From Limnospira sp050045915 (GTDB lineage Bacteria; Cyanobacteriota; Cyanobacteriia; Cyanobacteriales; Microcoleaceae), in NCBI GenBank assembly GCA_050045915.1, contig JBNGCR010000005.1, positions 9,033-73,032 of the forward strand: a stretch of DNA of 64,000 nt, given 5' to 3'. A model generated the notes under the pieces. That model saw only the letters and a list, made by a program, of their open reading frames with translations, was not told where the DNA came from and searched no databases. Both the position numbers and the translations under genes were made by a program. Below, piece after piece: positions 25,359 through 36,800 of the stretch (positions are counted from its first letter, which is position 1; every line of letters starts with the position of its first letter).

Positions 25359-28300
25359 TTAAGAAAATCGGAAATAATCTGCCCCCAAATCCAATCCAAA
25401 TACGTCCCGCACCACAGCGATCGCCTCCACTTCCCCGACCAAATTTTCGCGGACAATAACCGTCCCTTCGGGCAGTTCCGGGGGAGACAATTCCAGGCGG
25501 AACCGTTCCGGCAGGCCGCTGAGTTGAATGACATCTTCTTCGATGTCGAAATCGTCGATCAACGTGTAGCCCTGAGCCCGGGTACTGAAACCGGTCAGGG
25601 TGTCATCGCCCTTGTCGCCGAAGAGGAGATCGCTACCCGTGCCCCCGATGAGGCTATCGTTATTTTGGCCACCGTAGAGGGTATCAGCCCCGCCGTCCCC
25701 GAAAATGACATCGTTTTCCGGGTTGCCGTAGATGATATCCGCTTCCGGGCCGCCGTAGAGGGTATCGCTCCCCTTTTCCCCGAATATCGTATCGTTCCCG
25801 CTGTTACCGATGACGATATCATTTTCCTGGCCCCCCAGGAGGCGATCGCTTCCCCCCTGTCCGTCCAAGAAATCATCTTCCCGGAATCCCAACAGGGTAT
25901 CGCCGTCGCCCCGGCCCAGGATGACATCGTTGCCGTCTTCCCCCAGCAAGCTGTCGGGGGCGGGGGTCCCGAACTGGGTGATGGGGGGACTCAGGGGCGC
26001 GAGTTGGTCTACATTGCTGCGGAGGAAGAACACGTCCGACCCCGGGCCGCCGTTGAGGGTGTCCACCTCCACCGGTTCCGGAATCGTGGCGGGGACGACG
26101 TCCGCGTTGATCAGCGCCACGCCGCGGGCGAGTCCATCGAAGGTGGTGTCGTCGCTGGCGGTCACAAAATCGATCGCGTAGGGGCGATCGCCGTCCACTT
26201 CCTCATCCGCCTGCCCCGTCACCGTCACCGTCTGGGGGACATCCCAGTTGTCGGGGGAGAACGTCAGCGTCGCGGGTTCGGGAACCCCCTCGCCCGGATT
26301 GGAACTCTCGGCGGAGACGACCACATCCGCCGTCGGGGGACGCTCCAAAACGGCCGTAAATTCCACCGTCCCGCCGCTTTCGTCCGTTTCCCGCCCGGAG
26401 TCGGGGGCGAAACGGACCGCCAGATCGGTTTGGGCGCCCACCGTCACCAAAAACTCATCGGTGGCGGTATCTTCCCCGTCGGAAACCGCCAGGGTGACGA
26501 AGGCTCGCCCGCTTTCGCCGGGAACGGGAGTGATGGCGACGGTGCGATTTTCCCCTTCCCCGGCCAAAATAATTCCGTCCGGGGGAATCAGGTCGGGGTT
26601 GTCGGAAGTGGCGGTGACGGTCAACTCCTCCGCCGGAGTTTCCCCATCTTCAATCGTAAATGGGATGGGGGGGGCGGGGAGATCTTGGAAAAAGGCGGTG
26701 TCGGAAATGTCGGTAATTGTGGGGGGAATATTTTCCGGTTCTTCATCATCAATAATCGTCAAAGTGGCGGTATTTTGACGTCCGAAAAACACGTCTCCCT
26801 CGGGGTCATCCAAAATCAGATCCACCGTTTCATCATCTTCCAAAACATCGTCATCTTCGATGGGAACCGTGACGGTTTGGACGATCTGGCCGTCGGAAAA
26901 TTCCACAACTAAAGGCGAGTTATTGATGTAGTCTTCGGGGGAGGTGGCGGTGTCGTCGGCGAGGTTGACGTTGACGCGGAGGATGCCTTCGCTGCCGCCG
27001 CTGCGGAGGAGGGTGAGGGTGGCTTCGGAATCGGTTTCATCTACTTGAAATTCAGCCTCGGCGAATTGGATGCTGCCGACGGGGTTATCGTCATCTTCGA
27101 TCGCCAGAACCGCCTCACTTTGCCCGCCCAAATTGGCGCCCCCGGTGAGGCTGTCGAGGAGGAGAATCACCGTCTCGCCATTTTCGGCGATCGCGTCGTC
27201 TTCGATGGGGATGTTGACGGTAGCCGAGGTCTGGCCGTCGGCGAATTCCACCGTCACGGGGGAAATATTCTCGTAGTCCTCCGGGGCGATCGCGGTTTCG
27301 TCCCGCAGCAACAACTGGGCGCTGACGGCCCCGAAATCCCCCTCGCCGCGGGTAATGGTAATAGAAGCCGTGGGGGTTCCTTCGATGACGTTATATTCGA
27401 CACTTTCAAAAGCCAGGGTCCCCGGCGGGTTGTCGTTGTCCTCGATGGTGGCGGTGGCGGTGCGGTTCTCCCCGAACAGGATGCCGCCGGTGGCGTTGTC
27501 GAGGGAGACGGTAAAGGTTTCGGGATCTTCGCGGCGATCGTCGTCGAGAATCGGGATGGCGACGGTTTGCCGGGTCTGGCCGTCTTCAAATTCCACCCGC
27601 CGCGGCGATATATCAGTATAATCGTCCGGTGCGATCGCGCTGCCGTCGCGGACAAATAGATCCGCGCCGATATCCCCCGCGCTGCCGTCGGTGCGGAGTA
27701 CCGTCACTTCCAGGCTGGCTGTCCCCTCCGTCACCGTATATTCCGCCGCTTCCAGGGACAGGCGTCCGGGGGGATTGTCATTATCTTCAATGGTGACGGT
27801 GGCCCGTTGAGTCGCCCCCAAACTCGCCCCCCCGGTGAGGCTGTCCAGGAACAGATTGAACACTTCCGGCCCCTCGAATACCCCGTCATCAATGATGGGG
27901 ATGCTGATGGTTTGGCGGGTTTGGCCATCGGCAAATTCCAGGGTGACGGGGGAATTGTTGATGAAGTCCCGCGGGGCCGTGGCGCTGCCGTTGGCGACCA
28001 GAACCCGGGTGCTGACGGCGCCGGAACTGCCGTCCCGGCGGATGACGGTGGCGGTGACGGCGGGGGTGCCCTCGGTGACGGTGTATTCGGCGTTTTGGAA
28101 CGCCAGGAGTCCGGCGGGGTTGTCGTCGTCTTCGATAGTGACGGCAGCCTCGGACCGTCGCCCGATCGCCGCCCCCCCGGTGGCATTTTCCAGGCGGACA
28201 TTGAAGGTTTCGTTGGGTTCCGAGATCTCGTCGTCGGTGATGGGGACGTTAACGGTGGCTGAGGTCTGGCCGTCGGCCAACCGCACCGTCACCGGGGAAA

Positions 28301-30470
28301 TGTCGGTGTAATCTTGGGGTGCCCGGGCCGTCCCGTCTTCCAGGTTCAGGGTGGCGCTGACGGCCCCTTCGTCCCCGTCGGTGCGGGTGACGGTGATGGC
28401 CGCGGTGGGTGTTCCCTCGGTGACGCGGAATGCCGGACTGCCGATTTCCAGGGTTCCGGGCCGGTTCTCGTTATCCAGGATGGTGACGGTGGCGGTTCCC
28501 CGGTCCCCGACGATCGCGTTGCTGGCACCCCCGGTGAGGCTGTCGAGGGTCAGTTCTAGGACTTCGTTTTCTTCTAAAACCGTGTCGTCGTTGATGGGCA
28601 CGGCGAGGGTGACGCGGGTTTCGCCGGGGGCGAAGGTGACGGTTTGGGGGGTATTGTCAAAATCCTGGATGGCGGAGTCGGGGTCGAGGGGGGGCGTCGC
28701 ACCGCTGGCGGTCCCCTCCCGGAGGTTGAGGGTGATGACGGAGGCGGCGGTGGTGTCTCCGGTGCGATCGAGGGTGATTTCGGCCCCGTCGGGGGTGCCG
28801 TCTTCGTTGACGCGGTAGGTGGCGCGGCTGAAGTTGACGGTAGCCGGGGGCACAGCCGCGATCGCCCCGGAAAATTCCGAGGTGTCGCCGTCGGGGTTGG
28901 TGGCCGTGGCGGTGACGAAATCCCCCTCAGTGAGGGCGACGGGGAGGTTGAGGGTGAAGCTGGTGCCACCGTCGCTATCTGTTGTCATTGTCGTTTCCCC
29001 GATTAAATTTCGGCCCTGGCGGGTGGCGGCGGTGTTGGAGAAAAATTGCAGGGTGAAAGCCGTTTCGGGGGTACTCTCGAGGGTCCCGGTCAGGGTGGTA
29101 CTCGTCCCGTCCGAAAACGCCCCTGTGAGGGTGGGGAAGTTTTGCAGGGTGTTGGGGCCCAGATCGGCGTCGAGGGGGTCGTTGGGGGTGAGGTCGTCGT
29201 CGCCGAGATCGATGCCCAAACCGCCGTTGTCCGCGATCGCATTTCCGACGATGGTATTGCCGACCCCCCGTTCGACGGTGATCCCGTCCCGGCGGTTGAA
29301 GGCGATCGTGTTGTTGGAAATGGCGTTATCGCCGGCGTTGATAAAGATCCCCCAGCGCCCGTTGCCCAGGTCGGCGGTCCCGGCTAGGTCGGTGCCGATG
29401 GCGTTGCCCTGAATTTGGTTGCCGGTGGCTTCCGCCCCGGCGATTAGAATCCCCGTGAAGGTTTGTCCGGAGATGATGTTGGGATTTTCGGGGGTGCCGA
29501 TGATGTTGTCGGGGGAGTCGGAGATGGAGATGCCGAACCCATTCCCCAGGGCTGTGGCACCCTGGCTGTCGGTGCCGATGTAGTTGCCTTCGATGACGTT
29601 GCCACCACCCCCGATCACTTCGATGCCGAAAGCCGGAAACCGGTTAATAACCAGCCCCCGGACGGTGCTGTTGCCGCCGGTCAGGGTCAGGCCAGAGCCC
29701 CCGCCGGCTTGGCTGCCGTCGAGTTCGATGATGGGGGTGCCCCGGAAGCCACTTTGGGAGGTGCCGTCGATGGTGACGGGGCTTGTAATGGCGGGGAGGG
29801 GCGACTGGGGGCGGATTGTGTAGGTGTCGGTATTGAAATTGAAGTTGGGATCGAGGATGAATAAGTCAAACCGGATCTCGTCGGCTTCGGGACTGGCGTT
29901 GGCGTCCGCGATCGCCTGCCGCAGGGAACCGGGGCCGTCGTCGGCGGTGGTGGTGACGGTGAAGGTGGCGAAGGTGCCGGGGTAGGTTTGCCGCACTTGG
30001 GGGGTGAAGGGGGACGGGGAAAGGATCTCGCCGATCTGATAATCGAGATCCCAGGTTCCTCCACCGGCTGGGTTGCCGACAATACGGGTGGATGCGGCGA
30101 TCGCGACGCCGGTGAGTCGGTGCAGGTTTTGCAGGAATTTCTGTCCCCGGTTGCGGGCGAAGTTGCAGGCGTAGAGGCAGATCTCGCCGACGTCCCACTG
30201 TCGCAGGGTGTCGGCGTCGGGGGGGGTGTCGCCTAGGTCGAGGTGGCCGTCGGAACCGTGGCAAATGAGATGTAAACTTCGGGTGGGGACGCTGCGGAGG
30301 GCTTCCGCGATTTGGCCGGCGGGATCGCGATCGCCCAGGTGGAGAATGCGGACACCGGGGATGGTGCCGGCGGCGAGGCGTTCGGGTTCGTCAACTCGGG
30401 GGGCGATCGCCACCAGGATTTCGGCGGGTTGCAGGTTGTCTTGGATTGCGGTTTGGATGGGTCGTTGCAT
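25359..30470 (-). CDS. Giant DUF4347 / beta-helix / Calx-beta / RTX surface protein
   Basis: 1703 residues from ATG 30470 (MQRPIQTAIQDNL); the open frame extends 27 codons upstream but with no family-like sequence. Order: DUF4347 at about 1-165 (LHLICHGSDGHLDL, GEICLYACNFARNRG); a parallel beta-helix region at about 180-420 (GNSTVRGLVINRF, GNVIEGNYIGTDSQG); six Calx-beta domains from about 520 to 1230 (AEYTVTEGTPAV, EDDDNPAG type ends); two Ig/cadherin-like segments (about 1230-1460); then RTX repeats (about 1540-1640) and a C-terminal export-like region. The whole is a calcium-dependent cell-surface or secreted protein, likely exported by a type I system. Same DUF4347 family as the gene at 1-2253. 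Confidence 0.9.
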   Translation of the reverse strand: MQRPIQTAIQDNLQPAEILVAIAPRVDEPERLAAGTIPGVRILHLGDRDPAGQIAEALRSVPTRSLHLICHGSDGHLDLGDTPPDADTLRQWDVGEICLYACNFARNRGQKFLQNLHRLTGVAIAASTRIVGNPAGGGTWDLDYQIGEILSPSPFTPQVRQTYPGTFATFTVTTTADDGPGSLRQAIADANASPEADEIRFDLFILDPNFNFNTDTYTIRPQSPLPAITSPVTIDGTSQSGFRGTPIIELDGSQAGGGSGLTLTGGNSTVRGLVINRFPAFGIEVIGGGGNVIEGNYIGTDSQGATALGNGFGISISDSPDNIIGTPENPNIISGQTFTGILIAGAEATGNQIQGNAIGTDLAGTADLGNGRWGIFINAGDNAISNNTIAFNRRDGITVERGVGNTIVGNAIADNGGLGIDLGDDDLTPNDPLDADLGPNTLQNFPTLTGAFSDGTSTTLTGTLESTPETAFTLQFFSNTAATRQGRNLIGETTMTTDSDGGTSFTLNLPVALTEGDFVTATATNPDGDTSEFSGAIAAVPPATVNFSRATYRVNEDGTPDGAEITLDRTGDTTAASVITLNLREGTASGATPPLDPDSAIQDFDNTPQTVTFAPGETRVTLAVPINDDTVLEENEVLELTLDSLTGGASNAIVGDRGTATVTILDNENRPGTLEIGSPAFRVTEGTPTAAITVTRTDGDEGAVSATLNLEDGTARAPQDYTDISPVTVRLADGQTSATVNVPITDDEISEPNETFNVRLENATGGAAIGRRSEAAVTIEDDDNPAGLLAFQNAEYTVTEGTPAVTATVIRRDGSSGAVSTRVLVANGSATAPRDFINNSPVTLEFADGQTRQTISIPIIDDGVFEGPEVFNLFLDSLTGGASLGATQRATVTIEDNDNPPGRLSLEAAEYTVTEGTASLEVTVLRTDGSAGDIGADLFVRDGSAIAPDDYTDISPRRVEFEDGQTRQTVAIPILDDDRREDPETFTVSLDNATGGILFGENRTATATIEDNDNPPGTLAFESVEYNVIEGTPTASITITRGEGDFGAVSAQLLLRDETAIAPEDYENISPVTVEFADGQTSATVNIPIEDDAIAENGETVILLLDSLTGGANLGGQSEAVLAIEDDDNPVGSIQFAEAEFQVDETDSEATLTLLRSGGSEGILRVNVNLADDTATSPEDYINNSPLVVEFSDGQIVQTVTVPIEDDDVLEDDETVDLILDDPEGDVFFGRQNTATLTIIDDEEPENIPPTITDISDTAFFQDLPAPPIPFTIEDGETPAEELTVTATSDNPDLIPPDGIILAGEGENRTVAITPVPGESGRAFVTLAVSDGEDTATDEFLVTVGAQTDLAVRFAPDSGRETDESGGTVEFTAVLERPPTADVVVSAESSNPGEGVPEPATLTFSPDNWDVPQTVTVTGQADEEVDGDRPYAIDFVTASDDTTFDGLARGVALINADVVPATIPEPVEVDTLNGGPGSDVFFLRSNVDQLAPLSPPITQFGTPAPDSLLGEDGNDVILGRGDGDTLLGFREDDFLDGQGGSDRLLGGQENDIVIGNSGNDTIFGEKGSDTLYGGPEADIIYGNPENDVIFGDGGADTLYGGQNNDSLIGGTGSDLLFGDKGDDTLTGFSTRAQGYTLIDDFDIEEDVIQLSGLPERFRLELSPPELPEGTVIVRENLVGEVEAIAVVRDVFGLDLGADYFRFS

Positions 30471-30820
30471 TATCACTCTCTCGGCTGACGGTAGGTTAAC
30501 CCGGGTGGGGTGAACGGGGGATCGACGATCCTTTGCGGGCCTTCTGGCCATCCGTCCGGAATTTTGGCGGGCGGATGCGGAGAAAATTCATTCGCCGCAC
30601 AACAAAAGTGATCAGAAGTTTAACAATAGAAACGAATTTTTATGGTGTATTGTTTCCATTCCAATTAGTCAAACCCCGCTGGGGTCTAACCCCTCATTTT
30701 TCGGAGTGGGGGAGTTTAACCACAGAGGCACAGAGGACACGGAGAGGTTTTTTTGTTGTCAATTTGGTTGTTTTTTTGAGAGGGATTTTATCTCGTTTTA
30801 TGCGATTAATAAAAACGGGA
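30471..30820. other. Intergenic region, no gene recognised
   Basis: 350 bases, GC-rich beside the surface-protein gene and unusually AT-rich (ttattgcgttttattatttg) towards the glycosyltransferase gene. A fragment ccacagaggcacagaggacacgg near 30720 is a common spacer repeat. The promoter of the surface-protein gene should lie here. Confidence 0.4.
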
Positions 30821-33800
30821 TTATTGCGTTTTATTATTTGGTTTTGAAATTGGGAGTTTATTTAGGATTTGGGCGAGATTTTTGGAGGGTTTTATATTAT
30901 CTTTGATTTCGGAATAATAATTTTGGATGATTTCGTCCATCCGGTGGCGCTGTTTTTGCCGAAATTCGGGGTTGTTTCCGAGGGTGATTGCGAGTTGTAT
31001 ATAGGTGCGATCGTCGGGGGCGATTAAGTCGGAGACTCCCATTTCCCGCAGCAATGCTGCCCCCAGTGAGTGGTGGGGTTTCGCCCCGTTTTTGACGACG
31101 ATGGGCAGGCCGGCGTTGAAGGCGTTAAATAATGATATGATATCGGATATCGGGTGGGAGTCTAGGTAGATATCGGCGAGTTTGAGGCAGCTTTGCAAGT
31201 CGGAGTTGCTGGGGGGTTCGTCGAAGTTTAACAGCAAAATGCGATCGGGATCGATCTGATATTTTTCGAGAATTCCCGTGCAGTTTTGCAGCCACGGCTT
31301 TTGTAGGTGGGCGCGATCGCTTTGATTCCAAAAGGGGTAAATTAACAGGAGAGAATTGGGAACCTCGGATAATATGCACCCCCAAGATTCGATTAATTCG
31401 GGTGTTATTTTGAGGGAATCGACACCAGAAGCGAAGACAACGGCTTTTTTTGATATTTCTAAAGATAGACGATCAAGGTCTAGGCGGGGTGGAGATTGTG
31501 CCGTCGCCCAGCAATAACCACTATCCGCGATCGGCAAGATTTGGGGGTTAGCCGTATCGGGGCGGGTGAGATTGCCAAATATATGATAATCCACGTTATT
31601 CAATTCTGTCAATACCGGGGAGAGGGGAGTGCAAATTTGCACCCGGGCGAGGCGGTGTGAGGCTAAGTAAACCGGGGCTATCGTGCGGGTTGTCAGGTTG
31701 GCGGATATCAACAGAATATCCAACTCGTCCCGGCGGATGACATCGACTTGTTGTTCCAGGGAGTTGGGCAGTTTTTGAAAACCCCGGAATTTTTGTCGGC
31801 AGTAATTTTCGATCGCGTTTCCCGTGGCGACGAGGGAATATAAGATCACCTGGAAGTCATCGCCGAGGGATTCGTACATCGGCAGAGTCATCAGGGTTTC
31901 CGGGGTGGGGTGGAGGTGGGGGACGAGGATGCCGAGTTTGACAGGTTTGCGGGGAGGTTGCGGCGGCAATTCCCAGGCGAGGGTTTGGTTTTGCAATTCC
32001 ATCACGAATGCCAAAATTTGCGATCGCATCCGATAGGCGGTTTCGGTGTCTTCCCGATATTGCAGTATCGTAAAATCCGCTAAATTCGCGAACAGAATGG
32101 CGACGGCGTTCCAAAGCTTGGATTTGGGATATTTGAAAATCCGGCTGTGGAGTAATTTGACAAATTCTTCCAAATAAGAACAGTATCGCGAGGTGGCGCC
32201 GGGTTCGCGAAAATAGGCAGGGACTTTCAGCATGAATTCCATGCTATCTTTAATCAGCCAGGAGGGCAAGAGGGAAAATTCGGGGAACAACGGAAGTTCG
32301 TATCCCCAGCCGTAGAGTTGGAAGGCGAGAAGGGATTGAATTAAATTGAGATTATCGAATCCCAATTCGAGTTGGGTTTTGAGGGTTTCGACAAAGGCGG
32401 TTTCGCGGGGGGTTGGGGGGTGATATTTGAGGCTGGTGTTGGATAACATTTTTTGGGCTTTTCCCAATAATCCCAAATACTGCTGTTCCAGAATGGCGGA
32501 CGGGGAATTCAGCCATTTTTGTGCGATCGCATTGCGGACGGTTCTCAGGTTATCGAGAATTTCGGTATAGGTATTTTCGTCGGCGGGTTGGTAGCGTTCG
32601 GTGAGGAGAAAGTGGGTGGCGGCGGCGAGGTATCGCAACTCGGCGGGGAGGGTTTGGAAGCAGGAGTCGAAGGCGAGTTTTTGATAAAATTTGACTTGAT
32701 CGGATACGCCGGAATGGGCGTTTTTGAGGGTTTGCTGTTGGAGGTGGAGGCGAAAGTGGGATAAGGGTTGGTTGACGAAGCCGACTTTGTAGCGAGTGAG
32801 GATTCTCAGCCACAATTCCAAATCGACTAATTGGCGGAGTTCGGGATCGAATCCGCCGACGGTTTGGAAGACTTCCCGCCGCAGGAGGACGACGCTGGGT
32901 TCGCCGATTTTGTTGAGGGGAATTTCCAGGATATTGGGATCGGAGAGTAATTCCCACCCCCACTGAACGGGTTGTAAGTTTGTCCAGGATTGGTGCAGGT
33001 TTTGACAGCCGTTGTAAACTGTCATCAGGGCTTGATTTTCTTCCGCACCTTCTGATAGAATTAAATTGCGGGGGGAGAAGACAAGACCGATTTTTTCGTC
33101 CGTTTCCGCTAGTTCCACCAGCTTTTCGATGCAGTCCGATTCGAGGATATCGTCCTGAAACAGGAATTTGACGTATTTGCCTTTGGCTTGGGACAGGCAG
33201 AAATTGCAGTTTTGGGCGAGTCCAAAGGGTTGTTGGTGTTGGAATAGGGAAACGTTCTCGGGGGACTGGCTGGCGAACTGTCGGGCGATCGCCAAACTGC
33301 GATCTTCGGAACAATCGTCGGCGATGATAATTTCCAGATTCGGATAGGTTTGGGAGGCGAGACTTTTCAGCGTCGCCGGGAGGTGGGTTTCGCCGTTGTG
33401 GAGGGGGATGCAAACGCTGACTAAGGGTTCATTCATTTTGGGTTTAATTTGGGGAACTTCGGAAACATCTGGAATCGTAAAATCGGCTTCCCGGAGGAGT
33501 TGCCGATATCCCGCCAGCATCTCATCGAAGGATGTCAGGCTGGCGAGGACGGGGGGGGAATTGGCGGCGAAGCGATCGCGGAGATTTTGTGAATTTAACA
33601 GGGTGGTTATGGCGATCGCCAACTCTTCGATATTTCCCGGCTGATAAAATAGGGCATTGACTCCGGGCTGCAACTGTTCTTTCACCCCGAAAACCGGAGT
33701 CGCGACGATGGGGAGTCCCGACGCCATTGCTTCCAGGATGACGCGGGGGAAACTTTCGACGCGGGAGGTGAAGACAAACAGATCCGCCGCCCGATAGTAT

Positions 33801-36800
33801 TTAATTGTATCGGAAGTTTCGGGAACAATTTCGATCCGCGATCGCAGACTTTCCGGCAGACTGGCAACGTCGGCATGGAGTTTTTCGCTATAGGGACCCG
33901 GGCGATCGCCCACGACAAACACCCGTATTTGCTGTTGCAATTCCGGGGAAAGTTGCCGCAACGCCGGGGGGAGATCCCGCTGTCCCTTGCGATCGCAAAC
34001 CGTCCCCAAGGATAATATCACGATTTCCGAGTCGGAAACCCCCAATTCCCGCTTCGCCGCCTCCCGCGTCCGCCGTCTCGCCGCCGCCTCCCACGTTTCC
34101 CGGTTAAAACCATTGTGGATAACGGTAAAATTATGCGATCCGTTCAACGCCAAATACTGATCTCGCGACGCATCGGAAACGAACACCACCCGATAGGGAA
34201 TTGCAAAGCATTCCAACCCCCGGCGGGCGATTTCGGGACCGTAACTATCCAGCCATTCGGCATAAAATTTTTGGGGCTCGCTTTCGTGGATATTCCAGAT
34301 GCAAGGAATCCCCATTTTGCGGGCACAGTCCACCATAAAGAAGTTGTCGAGGGTGTTGACATACATGACATCGACGGGATGTTTCATCAACTCGGCGGCG
34401 AGTTGAGAGATTGCCGTTTCGTAGCCTTCCAAAGTGTAGATATTGCGGAGGGGATGGCATCCATAAACGGTAACGGGAATGTTATTTTCTTCGTAGGCTT
34501 CCCGCAGGATTCCGTCTCCCAAACAAAAGGCAATCGGTTCAACCGTGTCGGTTTTTAAAAACGCGATCGCCAGTTCGTATTGATGCAGGGGCGCCCCCGT
34601 CAGATCCAAAGCGTTACTCGCCATCAAAACCCGAATTTTGCGATTATCATGATTTCCGATAAAACGGCGGGGCTGGATTTGGAACTGTTCGTTTTCGAGA
34701 GACAAGTGGGGATTGTAAAACGGATCGACTTTTCCCCGATATTTCGCCCGAAAACTCGCCACCTCTCGGGGATTGTCGGCGAAACCCCGCGACGCACCCT
34801 CCCGGTGAATCAACTCCGCGTCGGGACAGTAAACGCAGCGAAAACCGGCGTTTATCAATTGATCGCAATAGTCAACATCGTTGTACGCCACCGCGAATTC
34901 CGTCTCGTCAAATCCCCCCATTTCCAAAAACAACTCTCGGGGAGTCAGCAGGCAGGCTGCACTGAGGGCACTATAATTTTTTGCGACATTCAGCCCCCAC
35001 AAATAGCCGGAACTCAGCCGCGACACCAGCTTGAAAGCGTGCCCCGCCAAACCGCGGTGGAGTCCGAAAATTACCCCGCCGTGTTGTATGGTTTGGTTGG
35101 GGAAAATCAGCTTCGCACCCACCGCCCCCACATCTTTTATTTGCAGGTATCCCACCATCTGACTCAGCCAGTCGGGGGAAATCGACGCCGTGTCGTTATT
35201 GAGAAAGAGAATATAATCGCTGTCCGCCATTGCCGCCGCCCGGTTCATCAGGGAGGCGAAATTAAACCCGCCCTCGCTATTGTTTAATTTGATAACCCGG
35301 TGGGGTGTCTCCCGCAGGTAGTCCAGGGTTTGCGGATCGTCGCTTTCGTTGTCTATAATAATGATACGATAGTTTTTGTAACTGGTTTTTTCCAGCGAAT
35401 CCAGGCAGGGCTTCAGTAACTCCAGACTATTTTTAGTGGGGATTAAAATAGAAACCGATCGCCCCTCGTCGGGAAAGCGAATGTTGAAGATCCCGCAGTG
35501 CGATCGCATCGCCCAATTCTGCTGATAAACCGTCCCCGAAATCCCCCGCCTTTCCAGGGTTTCCTGCAGGGCAGTTTCGGCGGCTGAAAAGCTATCGGGT
35601 TTGGCGGCACCCGATGCCGCCGTCGAACCGGGAATCACCCGCCAATGGTATAAGATTAACGGCAGATGGGCGATATTTCGGGTGAGTTCAGATGCCCGCA
35701 AAACGAAGTCGTAATCCTGGGAACCGTCGAAGCGGGGACGCATCCCCCCCAGGCGATCGCACAAGGTTTTCCGAACCGTCAAAAGATGCCCGAAATACAT
35801 ATAAGATAACAGCAACTCCGGCGAATAGTCCGGTTTGAACTGGGGCGAGAACCGTCGCCCGTCCGTATCGATTTTGTCGTCGTCGGAATAGAGAATGTCG
35901 GTATCGGGATGTTCCGCCAGGTAAAACCCGACTTCCCCCAAGGCATCCGGCGTCAGTTCGTCGTCGTGATCGAGAAATAGCAGAAACTCGCCCTCCGCCA
36001 TCTGTATCGCCGTGTTGGTGGCTTGGCTGATATTGCCGTTTTCGTCCCGAAAAATAACCTTGACTTTCGGGTTGTCTTCTGCTATCGTTTCTAATAGAGA
36101 ATGGATTTCGGGTTCGGTGCTGCGATCGTCCGCGATGCACAATTCCCAATTTTTATAAACCTGCCCGGTAACGGATGCGATCGCCCGCTGTAAAAACGCC
36201 GGCGGCGGATTGTAAACCGGCATGATTATCGAAATTTTCGGTAAGCGATCTGCAACCGTTTCTAACCGTTCTTCTAAATCCCGTTTCGCTTTCCCATTCC
36301 ATTGATTGACTCTTAACCATGCCTCGTAGGGAGTCAACAGCGGCGGGGTGTGGGGTGGCAAAAATTGGAGGGCGGATTTTATGTCAATTTTACCCTGCCG
36401 GGATTCCAAAATTTCGACTTGGGCTCGATATCGTTCCAAATCGATTTGGGTGTCGTGGAGTCGGGCGTGCGTCCGTTCCAATTCCGTTTCCAACCGCCGA
36501 TTCTGGTTCTCCCGTTTGCGAATTTCCAACCAGTCGGAAATCGCCCAATCCTGCGGGGAGAGAGACGCGGGAGAAGAAGCCCAAGATAATTGCGGTTCGC
36601 CGTTTAAGGGTGTCGCCCTGGCATCCAACGCCAAATACAAGTCCACCGCTTCGGGATAGAATCGTTTGATAATGCCCGGGCGGAAAGTTTCGGATATTTC
36701 CGTTTTCAATAACTCCGCTTCAAAGGGGTTTTCCTGCGGCGAGGGAAGTTGGAGATCGAATTTTTCGTTAATTGCCGAGATGAGGGCGGCGGGGGAGTGG

